Positions 53,018 to 63,205 of a stretch of DNA of 64,000 nt are shown piece by piece. Origin of the DNA: Aquimarina agarivorans. GTDB taxonomy: Bacteria > Bacteroidota > Bacteroidia > Flavobacteriales > Flavobacteriaceae. The stretch covers positions 1 through 64,000 of the forward strand of contig NZ_AFPB01000177.1 of NCBI RefSeq assembly GCF_000218485.1, given 5' to 3'. Every line of letters begins with the position of its first letter. Position 1 is the stretch's first letter. Under the pieces are notes generated by a model. The model did no database searches and was not told the DNA's origin. It saw only the letters and a list, made by a program, of their open reading frames with translations. The position numbers and the translations under genes were made by a program.

Positions 53018-54646
53018 TTATCGTTCTTTGGTTACTGTGTAAAAATCTGTTTTCAATCGAGATTTATAACCTCGTTTGGTACTGTCTACTGCATTTAGAT
53101 CAAAAGTTTCAACAAACTTAATAGTAAATCCATCATCCAAAAATTTTAACTTATCTTTTGTGTTAGAAAAATGAGTAAGCACACCAATTTTCTGGTTTGG
53201 GCCAATCGAAAGTAATTCTTGCTCTGAAATACGGTTTGTTTTCTTACCATAATCCCAAAGCATTTCTGGAGTGATCCCTTCTAACCTGTAAACAGGAATT
53301 GAACTGTTTGTAATTTTAGAAATTGAATTATAATTGGGATTTCCCATAATAGCATTTGCAAGTGGAAATCCTGCACTTATTATAAAAAAAATAAAGGCGA
53401 TGGTGGCATAAAATACTTTTGGAAAGTTATATTTTGAAAGGCAATACCAAATAAAACAACTTGTTCCAAATAATAGTACTGAAGTTAGTATGTAATTAAA
53501 ATAGTATCCCTCAAGCTTTTCGCCAAAAAACAAGTAAGCTCCTGCAGGAAATAGTAATCCTATAATAATGATTAATACATAATTAAAGTATACAGGGAAT
53601 TTTTCCCACTTTGAAATTTTAGAATTAAACGCGCGATAAAGATATTCGATGTAAAACCCTGCTGTAAATGCCAATGGAAACAAAACTGGTAATAGATAAC
53701 GAGATTTTTTAGTAGGAATTAATGACAGCAATACTACTGAAGCAACGGTCCATAAAAATACTAGTTTATACACTTTTTTATCGAATACTCGGGTTTTTAA
53801 ATAGGGATAAATTAACGATACAAAGGCAAGAATTGTCCATACTCCGGACTGCATAAAGAAGCTCCAGTAATAGTAAATAGGTTTTACTTCGTACCCAACC
53901 CATCGGCCAGATTCTTTTTCAGCAATACGTGTAGCATCCGTAGTGTCGTAAGTATAAATGTAATATGCCCACCATGATGATAATACAACTCCCAATAGGA
54001 GTATGGCAATTAAAGGCATCCATTTTTTACCGAAATTTTTATATTTATATACTATTCCGTAGGCTATTAAAAAGGGGAGGAGTAAAGAATAATGTGAAAC
54101 GGGTCCTTTACTCATAAATGATAAACCAATAAATAAGCCAGCCATTAACGCTGATTTATAATACTGATTGCTTGATTCGAAAAACTGAAACAAGTAATAT
54201 ACAGCTATAAGAATAAAACTGTGTGCAAAAATATCCCAAGTCCCATTACGACCTGCAAAAATTATCATAAATGATGTACCAAATACAAGTGTGGTAATTA
54301 ATGAATAAGTCTTGCGTTTTGTCAGTTTTTTTGAAAATTCAAAACAAACAATCATTGCAATCAAAGTAATTAATGCCGAAGGAAGGCGCAACCATATAAT
54401 ATTTTCAAGTCCAAAAATTTTCCCAAAAAAAGCAACAATCCATGTGGGTAATGGTGGTTTTTCGTACCTAGGCAACCCGTCCATTGTGGTCAGTAGCCAA
54501 TTGCCATCAGTGAGCATTTCTCTAGCAGTTACAAAATTTCGTGCTTCCATAATGTTAGGATCAAGCGCACCCAAATGCATACAAAAAATTCCTAACCAAA
54601 ATAGTATTATTGTAAGATATGGATATTTTTCTATCTCTATTTTCAT
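53018..54646 (-). CDS. ArnT-like membrane glycosyltransferase (GT-C fold)
   Basis: 542 residues with about 11 membrane segments. N-terminal catalytic loop between TM1 and TM2: LDPNIMEARNFVTAREML, with the Asp/Glu pair that GT-C enzymes use, followed by WLLTTMDGLPRYEKPPLPTWIVA, as in ArnT and other GT83/GT39-like proteins. The ATP... C-terminal soluble domain is short. It transfers a sugar from a polyprenyl-phosphate carrier to an acceptor (lipid A, glycolipid or protein) on the periplasmic face. Start overlaps the end of the LAB_N gene by 4 bp; last gene of the three-gene operon. Confidence 0.85.
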   Translation of the reverse strand: MKIEIEKYPYLTIILFWLGIFCMHLGALDPNIMEARNFVTAREMLTDGNWLLTTMDGLPRYEKPPLPTWIVAFFGKIFGLENIIWLRLPSALITLIAMIVCFEFSKKLTKRKTYSLITTLVFGTSFMIIFAGRNGTWDIFAHSFILIAVYYLFQFFESSNQYYKSALMAGLFIGLSFMSKGPVSHYSLLLPFLIAYGIVYKYKNFGKKWMPLIAILLLGVVLSSWWAYYIYTYDTTDATRIAEKESGRWVGYEVKPIYYYWSFFMQSGVWTILAFVSLIYPYLKTRVFDKKVYKLVFLWTVASVVLLSLIPTKKSRYLLPVLFPLAFTAGFYIEYLYRAFNSKISKWEKFPVYFNYVLIIIIGLLFPAGAYLFFGEKLEGYYFNYILTSVLLFGTSCFIWYCLSKYNFPKVFYATIAFIFFIISAGFPLANAIMGNPNYNSISKITNSSIPVYRLEGITPEMLWDYGKKTNRISEQELLSIGPNQKIGVLTHFSNTKDKLKFLDDGFTIKFVETFDLNAVDSTKRGYKSRLKTDFYTVTKER

Positions 54647-55260
54647 TGTTTTTTTAAAATTAACATATTACGAGCGTACATTACTGTTCCCAATGAATGA
54701 CCAAAGAGTAGTACTACATCTTTCCGAAAAATTCCATATATTAAAATCAATAGTGACCCAGAAAGACTCAGTAGCCAAAAACCCATAGGTAGTGAGGATT
54801 TTTTTCTCCTTTCGGAATAAAACCATTGGTATACAAAGCGTAATGAAAATATTATTTGTGCAATTACTCCTAACAACAACAGCCATAATGGAATGTCTTC
54901 GTTTTGAAACAAAGATTCTCGGTCATAAACAGAATTGTTGTAACCAATAAATAAAATGATTGCAGGAAACGCATAAAGAAACCACTGTATTACTTTGGGA
55001 ATTAAATGCCACTGCTTTTGTAGCTGAATATTGCGTATGTATATAAAATAGGTAATAGACTGACCTAGCATAATGGCAAAATCATCGCGTAAATATCCAT
55101 AGATAAATAGTAAAAAGGAGGCAATTAAACTCAGCTTCCAAAACAAAATGGGAGTGAGTACTTTTTTATGCCTTTCGGAAAGAATCCATTGCAACACTGA
55201 GCGGCCAGAAAATAAAAGCTGCGCAACAAAGCCTATGAGTATTATTAGCTGGTTACTCAT
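54643..55260 (-). CDS. protein with two LAB_N (lipid A biosynthesis N-terminal) domains
   Basis: 205 residues built from two LAB_N repeats: residues about 9-80 (GFVAQLLFSGRSVLQWILSE) and 129-202 (GVIAQIIFSLRFVYQWFYSE), each of two to three short membrane helices with a shared xFSxRxxxQW-xSE pattern and a later GxxxxxxxYxRN end. LAB_N domains also occur on some lipid-A-disaccharide synthases, and stand-alone forms lie next to sugar-transfer genes. No catalytic residues are seen, so it is more likely a membrane partner or flippase-like helper for the glycan carrier. Overlaps the GT2 gene by 4 bp. Confidence 0.82.
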   Translation of the reverse strand: MSNQLIILIGFVAQLLFSGRSVLQWILSERHKKVLTPILFWKLSLIASFLLFIYGYLRDDFAIMLGQSITYFIYIRNIQLQKQWHLIPKVIQWFLYAFPAIILFIGYNNSVYDRESLFQNEDIPLWLLLLGVIAQIIFSLRFVYQWFYSERRKKSSLPMGFWLLSLSGSLLILIYGIFRKDVVLLFGHSLGTVMYARNMLILKKQ

Positions 55261-55970
55261 CCTTTTTTTGCCACAGTATAATTAATATACTTTTTTTTCA
55301 TCCACAAATAAGCAAAGCAATCCATTAAGGGACCTAAAAGTCTGTTCCAAACTCCAAAATTTGCTGTACCTGCAATACGTTCAAAATGACTCACAGGTAC
55401 TTGCTTTACTTTTCCGTTTTGTAACAAAATCATGGCAGGTAAAAAACGATGCAATCCCTTAAACATAGGAATTCGTTTTGCATAGTCTGTTTTTATAATT
55501 TTTAGGGGGCATCCCGTGTCGTCCATACCGTCGTTTGTAAAGGCACGACGGATCCCGTTTGCAATTTTTGACGATGTGTTTTTTACTATAGAATCCTTTC
55601 GGGCTGCTCTTACCCCCGTAACAAGATCATTAGCGTCAATATATTCCAAAAGCAAATCAAATTCTTTTGGGTCTGTTTGCAAATCGGCATCAATGTAGCC
55701 TGTTAATGTGGTTTGCACATGATCAAAGCCAGCTTTTAACGCTGCGCTTAATCCATAATTTTTATCAAAAAAAATATAATTGAAATTTGAAAACGAAGCA
55801 CAAATTTCTTCTATCATCTGTTGGCTTTTGTCTTTTGAGCCATCATTTACAAAAAGTACTTGCGTAGGTACTTTTGCTACATTAATGTAAGTCTGTAATT
55901 CCTTGTGTACCCGAACTAAATTATCTTGTTCATTATACACTGGTATAACAATAGTTAATGCTTTGGTCAT
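55257..55970 (-). CDS. family 2 glycosyltransferase (dolichyl/undecaprenyl-phosphate sugar synthase type)
   Basis: 237 residues, soluble GT-A fold: VIPVYNEQDNLVRVHKEL at the N-terminus, FVNDGSKDKS, GYIDADLQTDPKEF (D-x-D, metal-binding), and later DDTGCPLKIIK. This is the DPM1/ArnC-type layout; it lacks the C-terminal membrane helices of ArnC. It probably loads a sugar on undecaprenyl phosphate for the ArnT-like enzyme. First gene of GT2-LAB_N-ArnT, with both gene joints being 4-bp overlaps. Confidence 0.88.
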   Translation of the reverse strand: MTKALTIVIPVYNEQDNLVRVHKELQTYINVAKVPTQVLFVNDGSKDKSQQMIEEICASFSNFNYIFFDKNYGLSAALKAGFDHVQTTLTGYIDADLQTDPKEFDLLLEYIDANDLVTGVRAARKDSIVKNTSSKIANGIRRAFTNDGMDDTGCPLKIIKTDYAKRIPMFKGLHRFLPAMILLQNGKVKQVPVSHFERIAGTANFGVWNRLLGPLMDCFAYLWMKKKYINYTVAKKG

Positions 55971-56419
55971 GTAAATGGTGTCTAATTTTAATTTTTAGCT
56001 AAAAATGCCTTTGGAATATAAACTTTGTAAACAATCCAAATTCGCTTAAACTACATTTTTGCGAATTTAATTAATTAAATGCAAATGACTATTTTGTCGG
56101 TAGTTTTTAATTGTTGTTATTTCTAAAACTACTCAAAAAAATTAGTATTAACGCTTGTGGTTATGTTGCCTGCATTAAGCATAAGGCTAATTCAAAAAAT
56201 ACCATTTATTTTCAATTTTGATTCGATAGAATAAAAATCTAATATATTTAAATGCTCAAATAAAAAGATTAGTTAATATTATAAGCACATAATTTAAAAT
56301 TAGAGCAAAGTTTTCTGTTACTATTTACTATTGTCAGAAATTGAAGTATTGATGCTTGACAATGTTTAAAGCAATCATTCTGAATATTTTGGATTAGCAG
56401 ATAAAAAATATCGCAAACC
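55971..56419. other. 449-bp AT-rich spacer, no gene seen
   Basis: Promoter region of the glycosyltransferase operon and 3' flank of the small helical gene. No ORF of note, RNA gene or strong hairpin was seen. Confidence 0.45.
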
Positions 56420-56860
56420 TTACTGTTTGTGCATCATTAAGTTTTGAAGAGTGTATACATTTTTATTTATAGATTCCAACTGATTCAGTAAACTTTTGTA
56501 CACCGTTCCTTTGTCATTTAAAATTGAAATAGCATATAAATAATCATTAATAAGATTTTGTTCATGTTCAATCATTATTAATAAGATAGAATAAAAATTA
56601 GTTGAATTTAACTTATTGGTGTATTCCATTGATACATGAATAGAATCGTCTAAATTTTTATAATTGGTTTTAGTGAATCCGTTCAACATATGAATAATAG
56701 CTTCTATATTGTCTAACTTTTGATCACTATTTGTTTTTATTATTGTTTTAAGATTCATGTGCTGACAATGATCTCCCAACATTTCATAAAATTTTAATTG
56801 ACGCCTATTTTCAATATATAATTGCTTTAAGGTAACTATAACTGTGGTGAGCTCATCCAT
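56420..56860 (-). CDS. small helical protein of unknown function
   Basis: 146 residues with no signal peptide; predicted all-helical by eye, about four helices. Some segments (LYIENRRQLKFYEMLGDHC near the start and MIEHEQNLINDYLYAIS in the middle) have E-x-H-like pairs reminiscent of ferritin-like four-helix bundle (DUF2383/PA2169-type) proteins, but metal ligands are not certain. I do not recognise the family. AT-rich spacers on both sides (449 bp downstream, about 300 bp upstream); monocistronic. Confidence 0.6.
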   Translation of the reverse strand: MDELTTVIVTLKQLYIENRRQLKFYEMLGDHCQHMNLKTIIKTNSDQKLDNIEAIIHMLNGFTKTNYKNLDDSIHVSMEYTNKLNSTNFYSILLIMIEHEQNLINDYLYAISILNDKGTVYKSLLNQLESINKNVYTLQNLMMHKQ

Positions 56861-57089
56861 TTGTGTAATTTTTGTTTAAATCTATTATTAAATCAATAAA
56901 AAATTTATAAATACTTGTTAAAATAAAGTTTTTGATACTCTATAAATCTTTTAGAGCAAAAAACTTTTTTGTTTGAGCAACGGAATGGTATGTTTTTGTT
57001 TGGAAAACGTATCACGTTAAAAATGAAAAAACTACTACCCAGATGGTTTTAATCCTATGTAGTTGCTCTTAAACAATTTTTCATAAAAC

Positions 57090-57129
57090 AAAAAAATCGC
57101 TTAGAAAAAACTTTCTAAGCGATTTTTTT
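57090..57129 (-). terminator. intrinsic terminator of the GH16 gene
   Basis: Perfect 18-bp stem (57090-57107, 57112-57129) with core ATCGCTTAGAAA/TTTCTAAGCGAT and runs of A/T at its base. It lies 28 bp past the GH16 stop codon on the minus strand. Confidence 0.88.
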
Positions 57130-57157
57130 TAAAACTAAGATTTAAAATTTCCAGACG

Positions 57158-58933
57158 TTAATCTACAATTAATTTTAAAGTTTTGGTGTTATTAATTTGA
57201 ATGAAATAAATTCCACTAGCCAAATTATTAGTACTAATATTTTCAGTAGTTCCTGACGCTGTAGTAGTTGAAATTTCAGCTCCTGAACTATTTCTCAAAA
57301 TAATAGTATCACCTTGATTTATTCCTTCAATAATAACGTCGTTACCTCCAAGTATGGGGTTTGGATATGCTATTGTTTCTGAAGTTAAGGCATCATCTAA
57401 AACTTTAGCTCCGCTTTCTCTTCTCCATTCAAATGTTTCCCATCCTCTTGGAGCTGCACCCTTAGGGAATAAAGGAGCATTATCTCGATTCCAAGCCGCT
57501 TGCACCCATCTGTTAGCCTGAACGCTTCTGAAGGCAACTCTGTTATTACCAACATTCCTCCATTCAAAACGTTCCCAATTTCGGTCGCTATTCCCTCTTG
57601 CTCTTAATATTACATTTTGATTGTTTCTATTTGATTGCACATATTTACGAGCCGATAATGAATATAAAGCTACTACTCCTGAGCGGTGTCTGTCAACTCT
57701 AAATTTTTGACGATTACCAAAAACGCGATTTTGATTAGCATACAAATCGTTAGATAGTTCAGTTACTGCGGACACAAATTTACGATCACCTCCAGTTTTT
57801 CTTAACGAAATAATACTACCTATTGGAGCTCCATCTCCAGCGTTACCACCTCCATTGTTTGGTGGTGGTGGAGGTGGTGTTGGACCTCCACCACCAATAG
57901 TTGGTCTGTATACTCTAACCCAGTCAACTAACATAACGTTTTTATTGTTATTGTTCAAGTTTCCAACTGATTCAACAGGTCGACCAGCATGTGCCTCTGT
58001 GTCAATTATAATATGAGTAGGATCATTAAATTCTCTGTTTGGATAAGGAACTCCACCTCCGCTTTGTCCTTGTACATTTCTTAATAGTGCCTCAGTAGTA
58101 CAATTTAAAACAGCAGCATTTGGACATTGCATTCGAGCATTTGCAAAACTACCGTTTAATCCACTAGCTACACGTCCAGAAACAAAATGCTGACCATCAA
58201 ATCTAGGTACACCATCTATATAAAATTCCAATTGTGTTGGGCTTGCCCAATATACTCCAAAGGTATGAAATTGGTTTCTCCAAAAATCATTGTTACTGGT
58301 GCGGAAAAATGTTTGATAGGTAAAGTCAGTCAAATCCCGACCACCACAATTCGTAGTAGTTTGTGCGCCTCCATGAGATTGTCCACCTCTACGGTGCCAT
58401 AAATGGAAGTTGGTAGACATTTGTTTGGAGTAAAATTCATCTGGATCACCACCGTAACATTCTAATACATCAATTTCTTCATTATCACACTTGTTGAGCA
58501 TCCAAAAGTTTGAAGAATTTCGAATATTTGAAACTTTTATACGTGCTTCCATATAAACAGGATACCGTATTGTTCTTTTTGAACTTACAATACCGCAATT
58601 TACCAAACCTCCTGAACCTGGGCGTGCTCTAACTTCCATTCTACCGTTTCTTACTTCTACTAAATTACCTCCTTGCCAAACGGTTGATCCTGGTCCTCTG
58701 AATCCTGGGTCAGGTAAATAGCTTTGTGCCCAAACGTCTCTGAATTTTGCACTGTTTTTATTATTGTGGTTAAAATCATCTGAAAGGCCAGTGATTAAAT
58801 CCCATGAGGCAAACCCCCTAAGATTACTTGGTAAAGGTGTGTTACCAAAATTTAATCCTCTATCATTTCTTTGAGAAAATATTGTAGAGGTGATACTTAT
58901 CGCGAGAGCGAATAATAGTGATTTTAATTTCAT
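57158..58933 (-). CDS. secreted GH16 agarase/porphyranase-like enzyme with trefoil domain and T9SS sorting tail
   Basis: 591 residues. Order: signal peptide (about 1-20); GH16 catalytic domain (about 45-345) with the E-x-D-x-x-E signature E153-I-D155-V-L-E158 in EEIDVLECYGG, so E153 is the likely nucleophile and E158 the acid/base; a Gly/Pro linker (about 346-368); a fascin-like beta-trefoil domain (about 370-505) with repeated RKFVSA and RWVQAAW-type strands; and a T9SS type A C-terminal sorting domain (about 525-591, YPNPILGGNDVIIEG and ASGIYFIQIN). The catalytic region is closest in my memory to beta-agarases and porphyranases rather than laminarinases. It cuts galactan-type algal polysaccharide outside the cell. 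No PUL (SusCD or sulfatase) lies nearby. Confidence 0.87.
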   Translation of the reverse strand: MKLKSLLFALAISITSTIFSQRNDRGLNFGNTPLPSNLRGFASWDLITGLSDDFNHNNKNSAKFRDVWAQSYLPDPGFRGPGSTVWQGGNLVEVRNGRMEVRARPGSGGLVNCGIVSSKRTIRYPVYMEARIKVSNIRNSSNFWMLNKCDNEEIDVLECYGGDPDEFYSKQMSTNFHLWHRRGGQSHGGAQTTTNCGGRDLTDFTYQTFFRTSNNDFWRNQFHTFGVYWASPTQLEFYIDGVPRFDGQHFVSGRVASGLNGSFANARMQCPNAAVLNCTTEALLRNVQGQSGGGVPYPNREFNDPTHIIIDTEAHAGRPVESVGNLNNNNKNVMLVDWVRVYRPTIGGGGPTPPPPPPNNGGGNAGDGAPIGSIISLRKTGGDRKFVSAVTELSNDLYANQNRVFGNRQKFRVDRHRSGVVALYSLSARKYVQSNRNNQNVILRARGNSDRNWERFEWRNVGNNRVAFRSVQANRWVQAAWNRDNAPLFPKGAAPRGWETFEWRRESGAKVLDDALTSETIAYPNPILGGNDVIIEGINQGDTIILRNSSGAEISTTTASGTTENISTNNLASGIYFIQINNTKTLKLIVD

Positions 58934-59341
58934 AATGTGAGCGTTTTTAATGAATTGTTATACTAATAATATTACAAATATATATAAAAAACATTTTCGT
59001 AGGAATTTATTCAAAATTTTAACATTTGTGAATTTAGTAGTATAATTTTTATCAAAATATTCAAAATTTATATTAAATTTTGAATATTTTGTATAAAGTG
59101 GATAATTAATTAAATACACCTGTTTCTTCAATTATTTGATTTTCATTCTGTAATCTAAAAGCGATTAAAAAAAAGTAAGATAAAAAGTATAAAAAAAAGG
59201 TTGAAATTACATTTAAGTAATTTCAACCTTTAAGCGAAAAAATTTTGTTTTGTTAATTCAATTAACTCAGTGAGTTAAAAGATCAAAACTTGTTTTTCTT
59301 GTTTAGGTATACCTACGAAAGATATTAATCAAGATTTTAAT
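58934..59341. other. 408-bp spacer with GH16 promoter and secA terminator
   Basis: Contains a candidate -7 box for the GH16 gene (minus strand TATATTTG at 58976-58983, 43 bp ahead of the start) and the secA terminator hairpin. Otherwise AT-rich with no ORF or RNA gene. Confidence 0.5.
59191..59231 (-). terminator. intrinsic terminator of secA
   Basis: 15-bp perfect stem AAAGGTTGAAATTAC/GTAATTTCAACCTTT (59196-59210, 59217-59231), six-nt loop, and on the minus strand a T run (A run at 59191-59198). 110 bp beyond the secA stop. Confidence 0.85.
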
Positions 59342-62300
59342 TTAAGCTTTTTGTACCACTGTCCATCCTTTTTCCAATAATGGAATGGCTTGTTTAAATT
59401 TTAATGTTTTAGTTTCGCCAGTCATTGGATTTTTAATCATAATTTTATCATTACGTCCAATTTTTGGTTCCTCTCTCACTACCGTTTCAACTGGGGTGGC
59501 TTGTTGCTGTTGATGCCGTGCATTGGCAATGGCTCTATTTTGATTGGTACGTTCTTCAAGGTTTTGAATTTCTTCTTTTTCCGTATGCATTTCCTGCTGC
59601 TGGCGCTGTTCCGCTGCCTGAACTTGATCAGGATTGGCCGAAGGTAATTCCGCTTTAAATAAGAAAGAAATCACATCTTTGTTTAACCCCTGAAGCATTC
59701 CTTTAAACAATTCAAAAGCTTCAAATTTATAAATCAATAAAGGATCTTTTTGCTCATGTACAGCCAAACGTACACTTTGCTTTAGTTCGTCCATTTTACG
59801 TAAATGCGTTTTCCAGGCATCGTCAATTAGTGCTAGCGTGATGTTTTTTTCGAAGTCAGCTATAATTTGTTTGCCTTCGCTATCGTAAGCCTTTTGTAAA
59901 TTGGTACCAACGTTTAAAGATTTTTTTCCGTCAGAAAAAGGAACGCCAATACGTTCAAACTGATTATTAGGGTCTTCGTAAATCTGTTTAATCACTCGGT
60001 AAACTTCGGAAGAAGTATGCTCCATTTTACTTTCGTAATGCTTTAATGCCGCTTGATATACCTTTCCAGTTAGTTTTTCTGCGTTAAGCGAAACAAACTC
60101 TTGCTCAGTAACAGGGCTAGGCATGGCAAAATAACGAATCAATTCAAATTCAAAGTTTTTAAAGTCTTGCGACATACTATTACCTTGTGCTACGGTTTCG
60201 GAAAGTTCATAAAGCATGTTAGCAATATCCACTTTTAAACGTTCACCATAAAGAGCATGGCGCCTGCGTTTATAAACTACTTCACGTTGCGCATTCATTA
60301 CATCATCATACTCTAATAAGTGTTTACGCGTACCAAAGTTATTTTCCTCTACTTTTTTCTGGGCACGTTCAATGGAATTAGAAAGCATTTTGGCTTGTAA
60401 AACTTCGCCTTCTTCAATATTCATTTTGTCCATCAATTTGGCAATTCTTTCCGAACCAAATAAACGCATTAAATTATCTTCCAATGAAACGTAAAATTGG
60501 GAGCTACCCACGTCTCCTTGACGCCCAGCACGACCACGCAATTGTCGGTCTACACGTCTGGAATCATGACGCTCTGTACCAATAATAGCCAAACCACCAG
60601 CGGCTAAAACTTCTTTTGATAACTTAATATCCGTACCACGACCCGCCATGTTTGTGGCAATGGTTACAATACCAGCTTTACCAGCTTCAGCAACAATGTC
60701 AGCTTCTTTTTGGTGTAATTTAGCATTCAATACATTGTGCTGTACTTTACTCATGGTAAGCATTCGACTTAATAATTCCGAAATTTCTACGGAAGTAGTA
60801 CCAATAAGTACTGGTCGGCCTGCTTGAGCTATTTTTACAACATCTTCAATTACGGCGTTGTACTTTTCGCGTTTCGTTTTATAAATTAAATCTTGTTTAT
60901 CATCTCTAGCAATTGGCCTGTTAGTTGGAATTTCAATAACATCCAATTTGTAAATTTCCCAAAATTCCCCAGCTTCGGTAACTGCTGTACCCGTCATACC
61001 AGATAATTTGTGGTACATACGGAAATAATTTTGAAGCGTTACGGTAGCTAAAGTTTGCGTGGCATCTTCAATTTTTACATTTTCTTTAGCTTCAAGCGCT
61101 TGGTGTAATCCATCAGAAAAACGGCGACCGTCCATAATACGACCCGTTTGCTCGTCCACAATTTTAACCTTGTTGTCCATAACAACGTACTCAACATCTT
61201 TTTCAAAAAGTGAGTATGCTTTTAATAATTGTGTTATAGTATGAATGCGTTCACTTTTAACGCTGTAATCGCGGAAAAGTTCTTCTTTTTTAGCAGCTTC
61301 TTCTTCTGCGTTTAAGCCTAGCTCTTCAATTTTTGAAATTTCAACAGCAATTTCTGGTAAAATAAAAAAGTTAGCATCTTCTTCTTTTGAAATATGGGTG
61401 ACGCCTTTATCGGTAAGGTCAATTTGGTTGTTTTTTTCTTCAATAACGTAATACAAATCAGCATCAATAAGGTGCATATCCCTATTATTATCCTGCATGT
61501 ATTGATTTTCGGTTTTCTGAAGTAATTGCTTTACACCTTCTTCACTTAAATATTTAATTAATGCTTTGTTTTTGGGAATACCACGGTAGGCTTGCAGTAA
61601 TTTAAAGCCACCATCTTTAGTGTTTCCTTCTTTAATCAGCTTTTTAGCTTCGGCCAATACACCCGTTAAAAACTTTTGCTGGATGTTTACCACGTTTGCG
61701 ATACGTGGTTTAAGCATTTCGTATTCATGGACATCGCCTTTTGGAACAGGACCCGATATAATTAATGGAGTACGCGCATCATCAATAAGAACGGAATCTA
61801 CCTCATCCACAATGGCATAATTGTGTTTGCGTTGCACCAAATCTTCAGGCGCATGAGACATGTTATCCCTTAAATAATCAAAACCAAACTCGTTATTGGT
61901 GCCGTAAACTATATCTGAATTGTAAGCATTTCTTCGGGCTTCTGAATTTGGTCTGTGATTATCAATACAATCAATAGTCAATCCGTGAAATTGAAATAAG
62001 GGAGCCATCCACTCGCTATCTCGACGCGCTAAGTAATCATTTACGGTGACCAAATGTACACCATTACCAGTAAGCGCATTCAAGTAAACGGGTAAGGTGG
62101 CTACAAGAGTTTTACCTTCACCAGTTTGCATTTCAGCAATATTTCCATTGTGTAATGCTACTCCACCAATTAATTGAACATCATAATGAATCATGTTCCA
62201 AGTTACTTCTGTACCAGCAGCGTTCCAGTTAGTTGCCCAGTTTGCAGTAGTATCAGTTAAAGTAACATATTCTTTAGTGGCAGATAATTCACGGTCGTAT

Positions 62301-62704
62301 GCTGAGGCTGTTACGGCAATACTTTCATTTTCGGTAAAACGACGCGCAGTTTCCTTAACAACGGCAAAGGCATCAGGTAAAATTTCGTTAAGCGTTTTAT
62401 CGGTAATTTCTAAAGCTTTGGTTTCAAGCGAGTCTATTTCAGTGTAAATATCTTCCCTTACATCAATATCAGCAGTGGTATCGGCTTTGACTTTTAATTC
62501 ATCAATTTGGGCAACGATATCGGCTTTTGCGTCAGTAATGATCTTTTTAAAAGTAGCTGTTTTTGCTCTAAGTTCATCATTGGTAATGGATGTTAGTGAA
62601 GCTTCAGCTTTTTTTATTTTATCTACAATTGGCTGAATAGCCTTAACGTCCTTTTTTGATTTGTCACCGACAAATACTTTAAGTACAGAATCTAAAATTC
62701 CCAT
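59342..62704 (-). CDS. secA: preprotein translocase ATPase SecA
   Basis: 1120 residues, the long form typical of Bacteroidota. N-terminal helical part, NBD1 with Walker A in [17 protein letters not shown] (about 186-202) and Walker [21 protein letters not shown], the preprotein crosslinking domain, an enlarged insert (about 330-470, with [20 protein letters not shown] and [19 protein letters not shown]), NBD2 with [10 protein letters not shown] and the [11 protein letters not shown] motif, and helical wing/scaffold domains. The C-terminal zinc-binding Cys motif of E. coli is not present; the tail instead ends in [20 protein letters not shown]. It powers Sec translocation, the export step before T9SS. 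Monocistronic; strong terminator. Confidence 0.96.
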   Translation of the reverse strand: MGILDSVLKVFVGDKSKKDVKAIQPIVDKIKKAEASLTSITNDELRAKTATFKKIITDAKADIVAQIDELKVKADTTADIDVREDIYTEIDSLETKALEITDKTLNEILPDAFAVVKETARRFTENESIAVTASAYDRELSATKEYVTLTDTTANWATNWNAAGTEVTWNMIHYDVQLIGGVALHNGNIAEMQTGEGKTLVATLPVYLNALTGNGVHLVTVNDYLARRDSEWMAPLFQFHGLTIDCIDNHRPNSEARRNAYNSDIVYGTNNEFGFDYLRDNMSHAPEDLVQRKHNYAIVDEVDSVLIDDARTPLIISGPVPKGDVHEYEMLKPRIANVVNIQQKFLTGVLAEAKKLIKEGNTKDGGFKLLQAYRGIPKNKALIKYLSEEGVKQLLQKTENQYMQDNNRDMHLIDADLYYVIEEKNNQIDLTDKGVTHISKEEDANFFILPEIAVEISKIEELGLNAEEEAAKKEELFRDYSVKSERIHTITQLLKAYSLFEKDVEYVVMDNKVKIVDEQTGRIMDGRRFSDGLHQALEAKENVKIEDATQTLATVTLQNYFRMYHKLSGMTGTAVTEAGEFWEIYKLDVIEIPTNRPIARDDKQDLIYKTKREKYNAVIEDVVKIAQAGRPVLIGTTSVEISELLSRMLTMSKVQHNVLNAKLHQKEADIVAEAGKAGIVTIATNMAGRGTDIKLSKEVLAAGGLAIIGTERHDSRRVDRQLRGRAGRQGDVGSSQFYVSLEDNLMRLFGSERIAKLMDKMNIEEGEVLQAKMLSNSIERAQKKVEENNFGTRKHLLEYDDVMNAQREVVYKRRRHALYGERLKVDIANMLYELSETVAQGNSMSQDFKNFEFELIRYFAMPSPVTEQEFVSLNAEKLTGKVYQAALKHYESKMEHTSSEVYRVIKQIYEDPNNQFERIGVPFSDGKKSLNVGTNLQKAYDSEGKQIIADFEKNITLALIDDAWKTHLRKMDELKQSVRLAVHEQKDPLLIYKFEAFELFKGMLQGLNKDVISFLFKAELPSANPDQVQAAEQRQQQEMHTEKEEIQNLEERTNQNRAIANARHQQQQATPVETVVREEPKIGRNDKIMIKNPMTGETKTLKFKQAIPLLEKGWTVVQKA

Positions 62705-62873
62705 GTTTATTTTATTAAAAGAAACTTACCTAAAATATTTTGAAATTGATATTAAAGTATAAGTTTGATTAGTCCCAACGTAAGTTGAAAACTGATATTG
62801 TTTTTATGGCGTAATTTACGCAAAAAAAAAGCCTCAATCGAGACTTTTTATGTTGTTTTATTTAAGATAAAGA

Positions 62874-63095
62874 CTAGTATTCATCCTCATTCCAGAGATA
62901 GTCTTCATCAGTTGGATAGTCCGACCAAATTTCTTCAATGGAATCGTATGAATCACCCTCATCTTCAATTGCCTGTAGATTTTCTACAACTTCCAGTGGT
63001 GCTCCCGTTCTAATGGCGTAATCAATTAGCTCATCTTTAGTTGCTGGCCAAGGAGCATCGCTTAAATAAGATGCTAGTTCTAGTGTCCAATACAT
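62874..63095 (-). CDS. DUF2795 domain protein
   Basis: 73 residues. The DUF2795 core is ASYLSDAPWPATKDELIDYAIRTGAPLEVVENLQAIEDE, followed by an acidic end. These small helical proteins have no established function. It lies between the cobalamin adenosyltransferase gene and secA, on the same strand, as in many Flavobacteriaceae; 169 bp to secA and 110 bp from the adenosyltransferase gene. Confidence 0.9.
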   Translation of the reverse strand: MYWTLELASYLSDAPWPATKDELIDYAIRTGAPLEVVENLQAIEDEGDSYDSIEEIWSDYPTDEDYLWNEDEY

Positions 63096-63205
63096 GTGTC
63101 TGTGATTTTTTTTGCAAAAATAAATTTTTAAGAAACAAATGCAAGTAAAAACTTATTTTTTTAATTAAAAATTTATAAGAACTTGTTGTTGAGCAATATA
63201 GCTTC

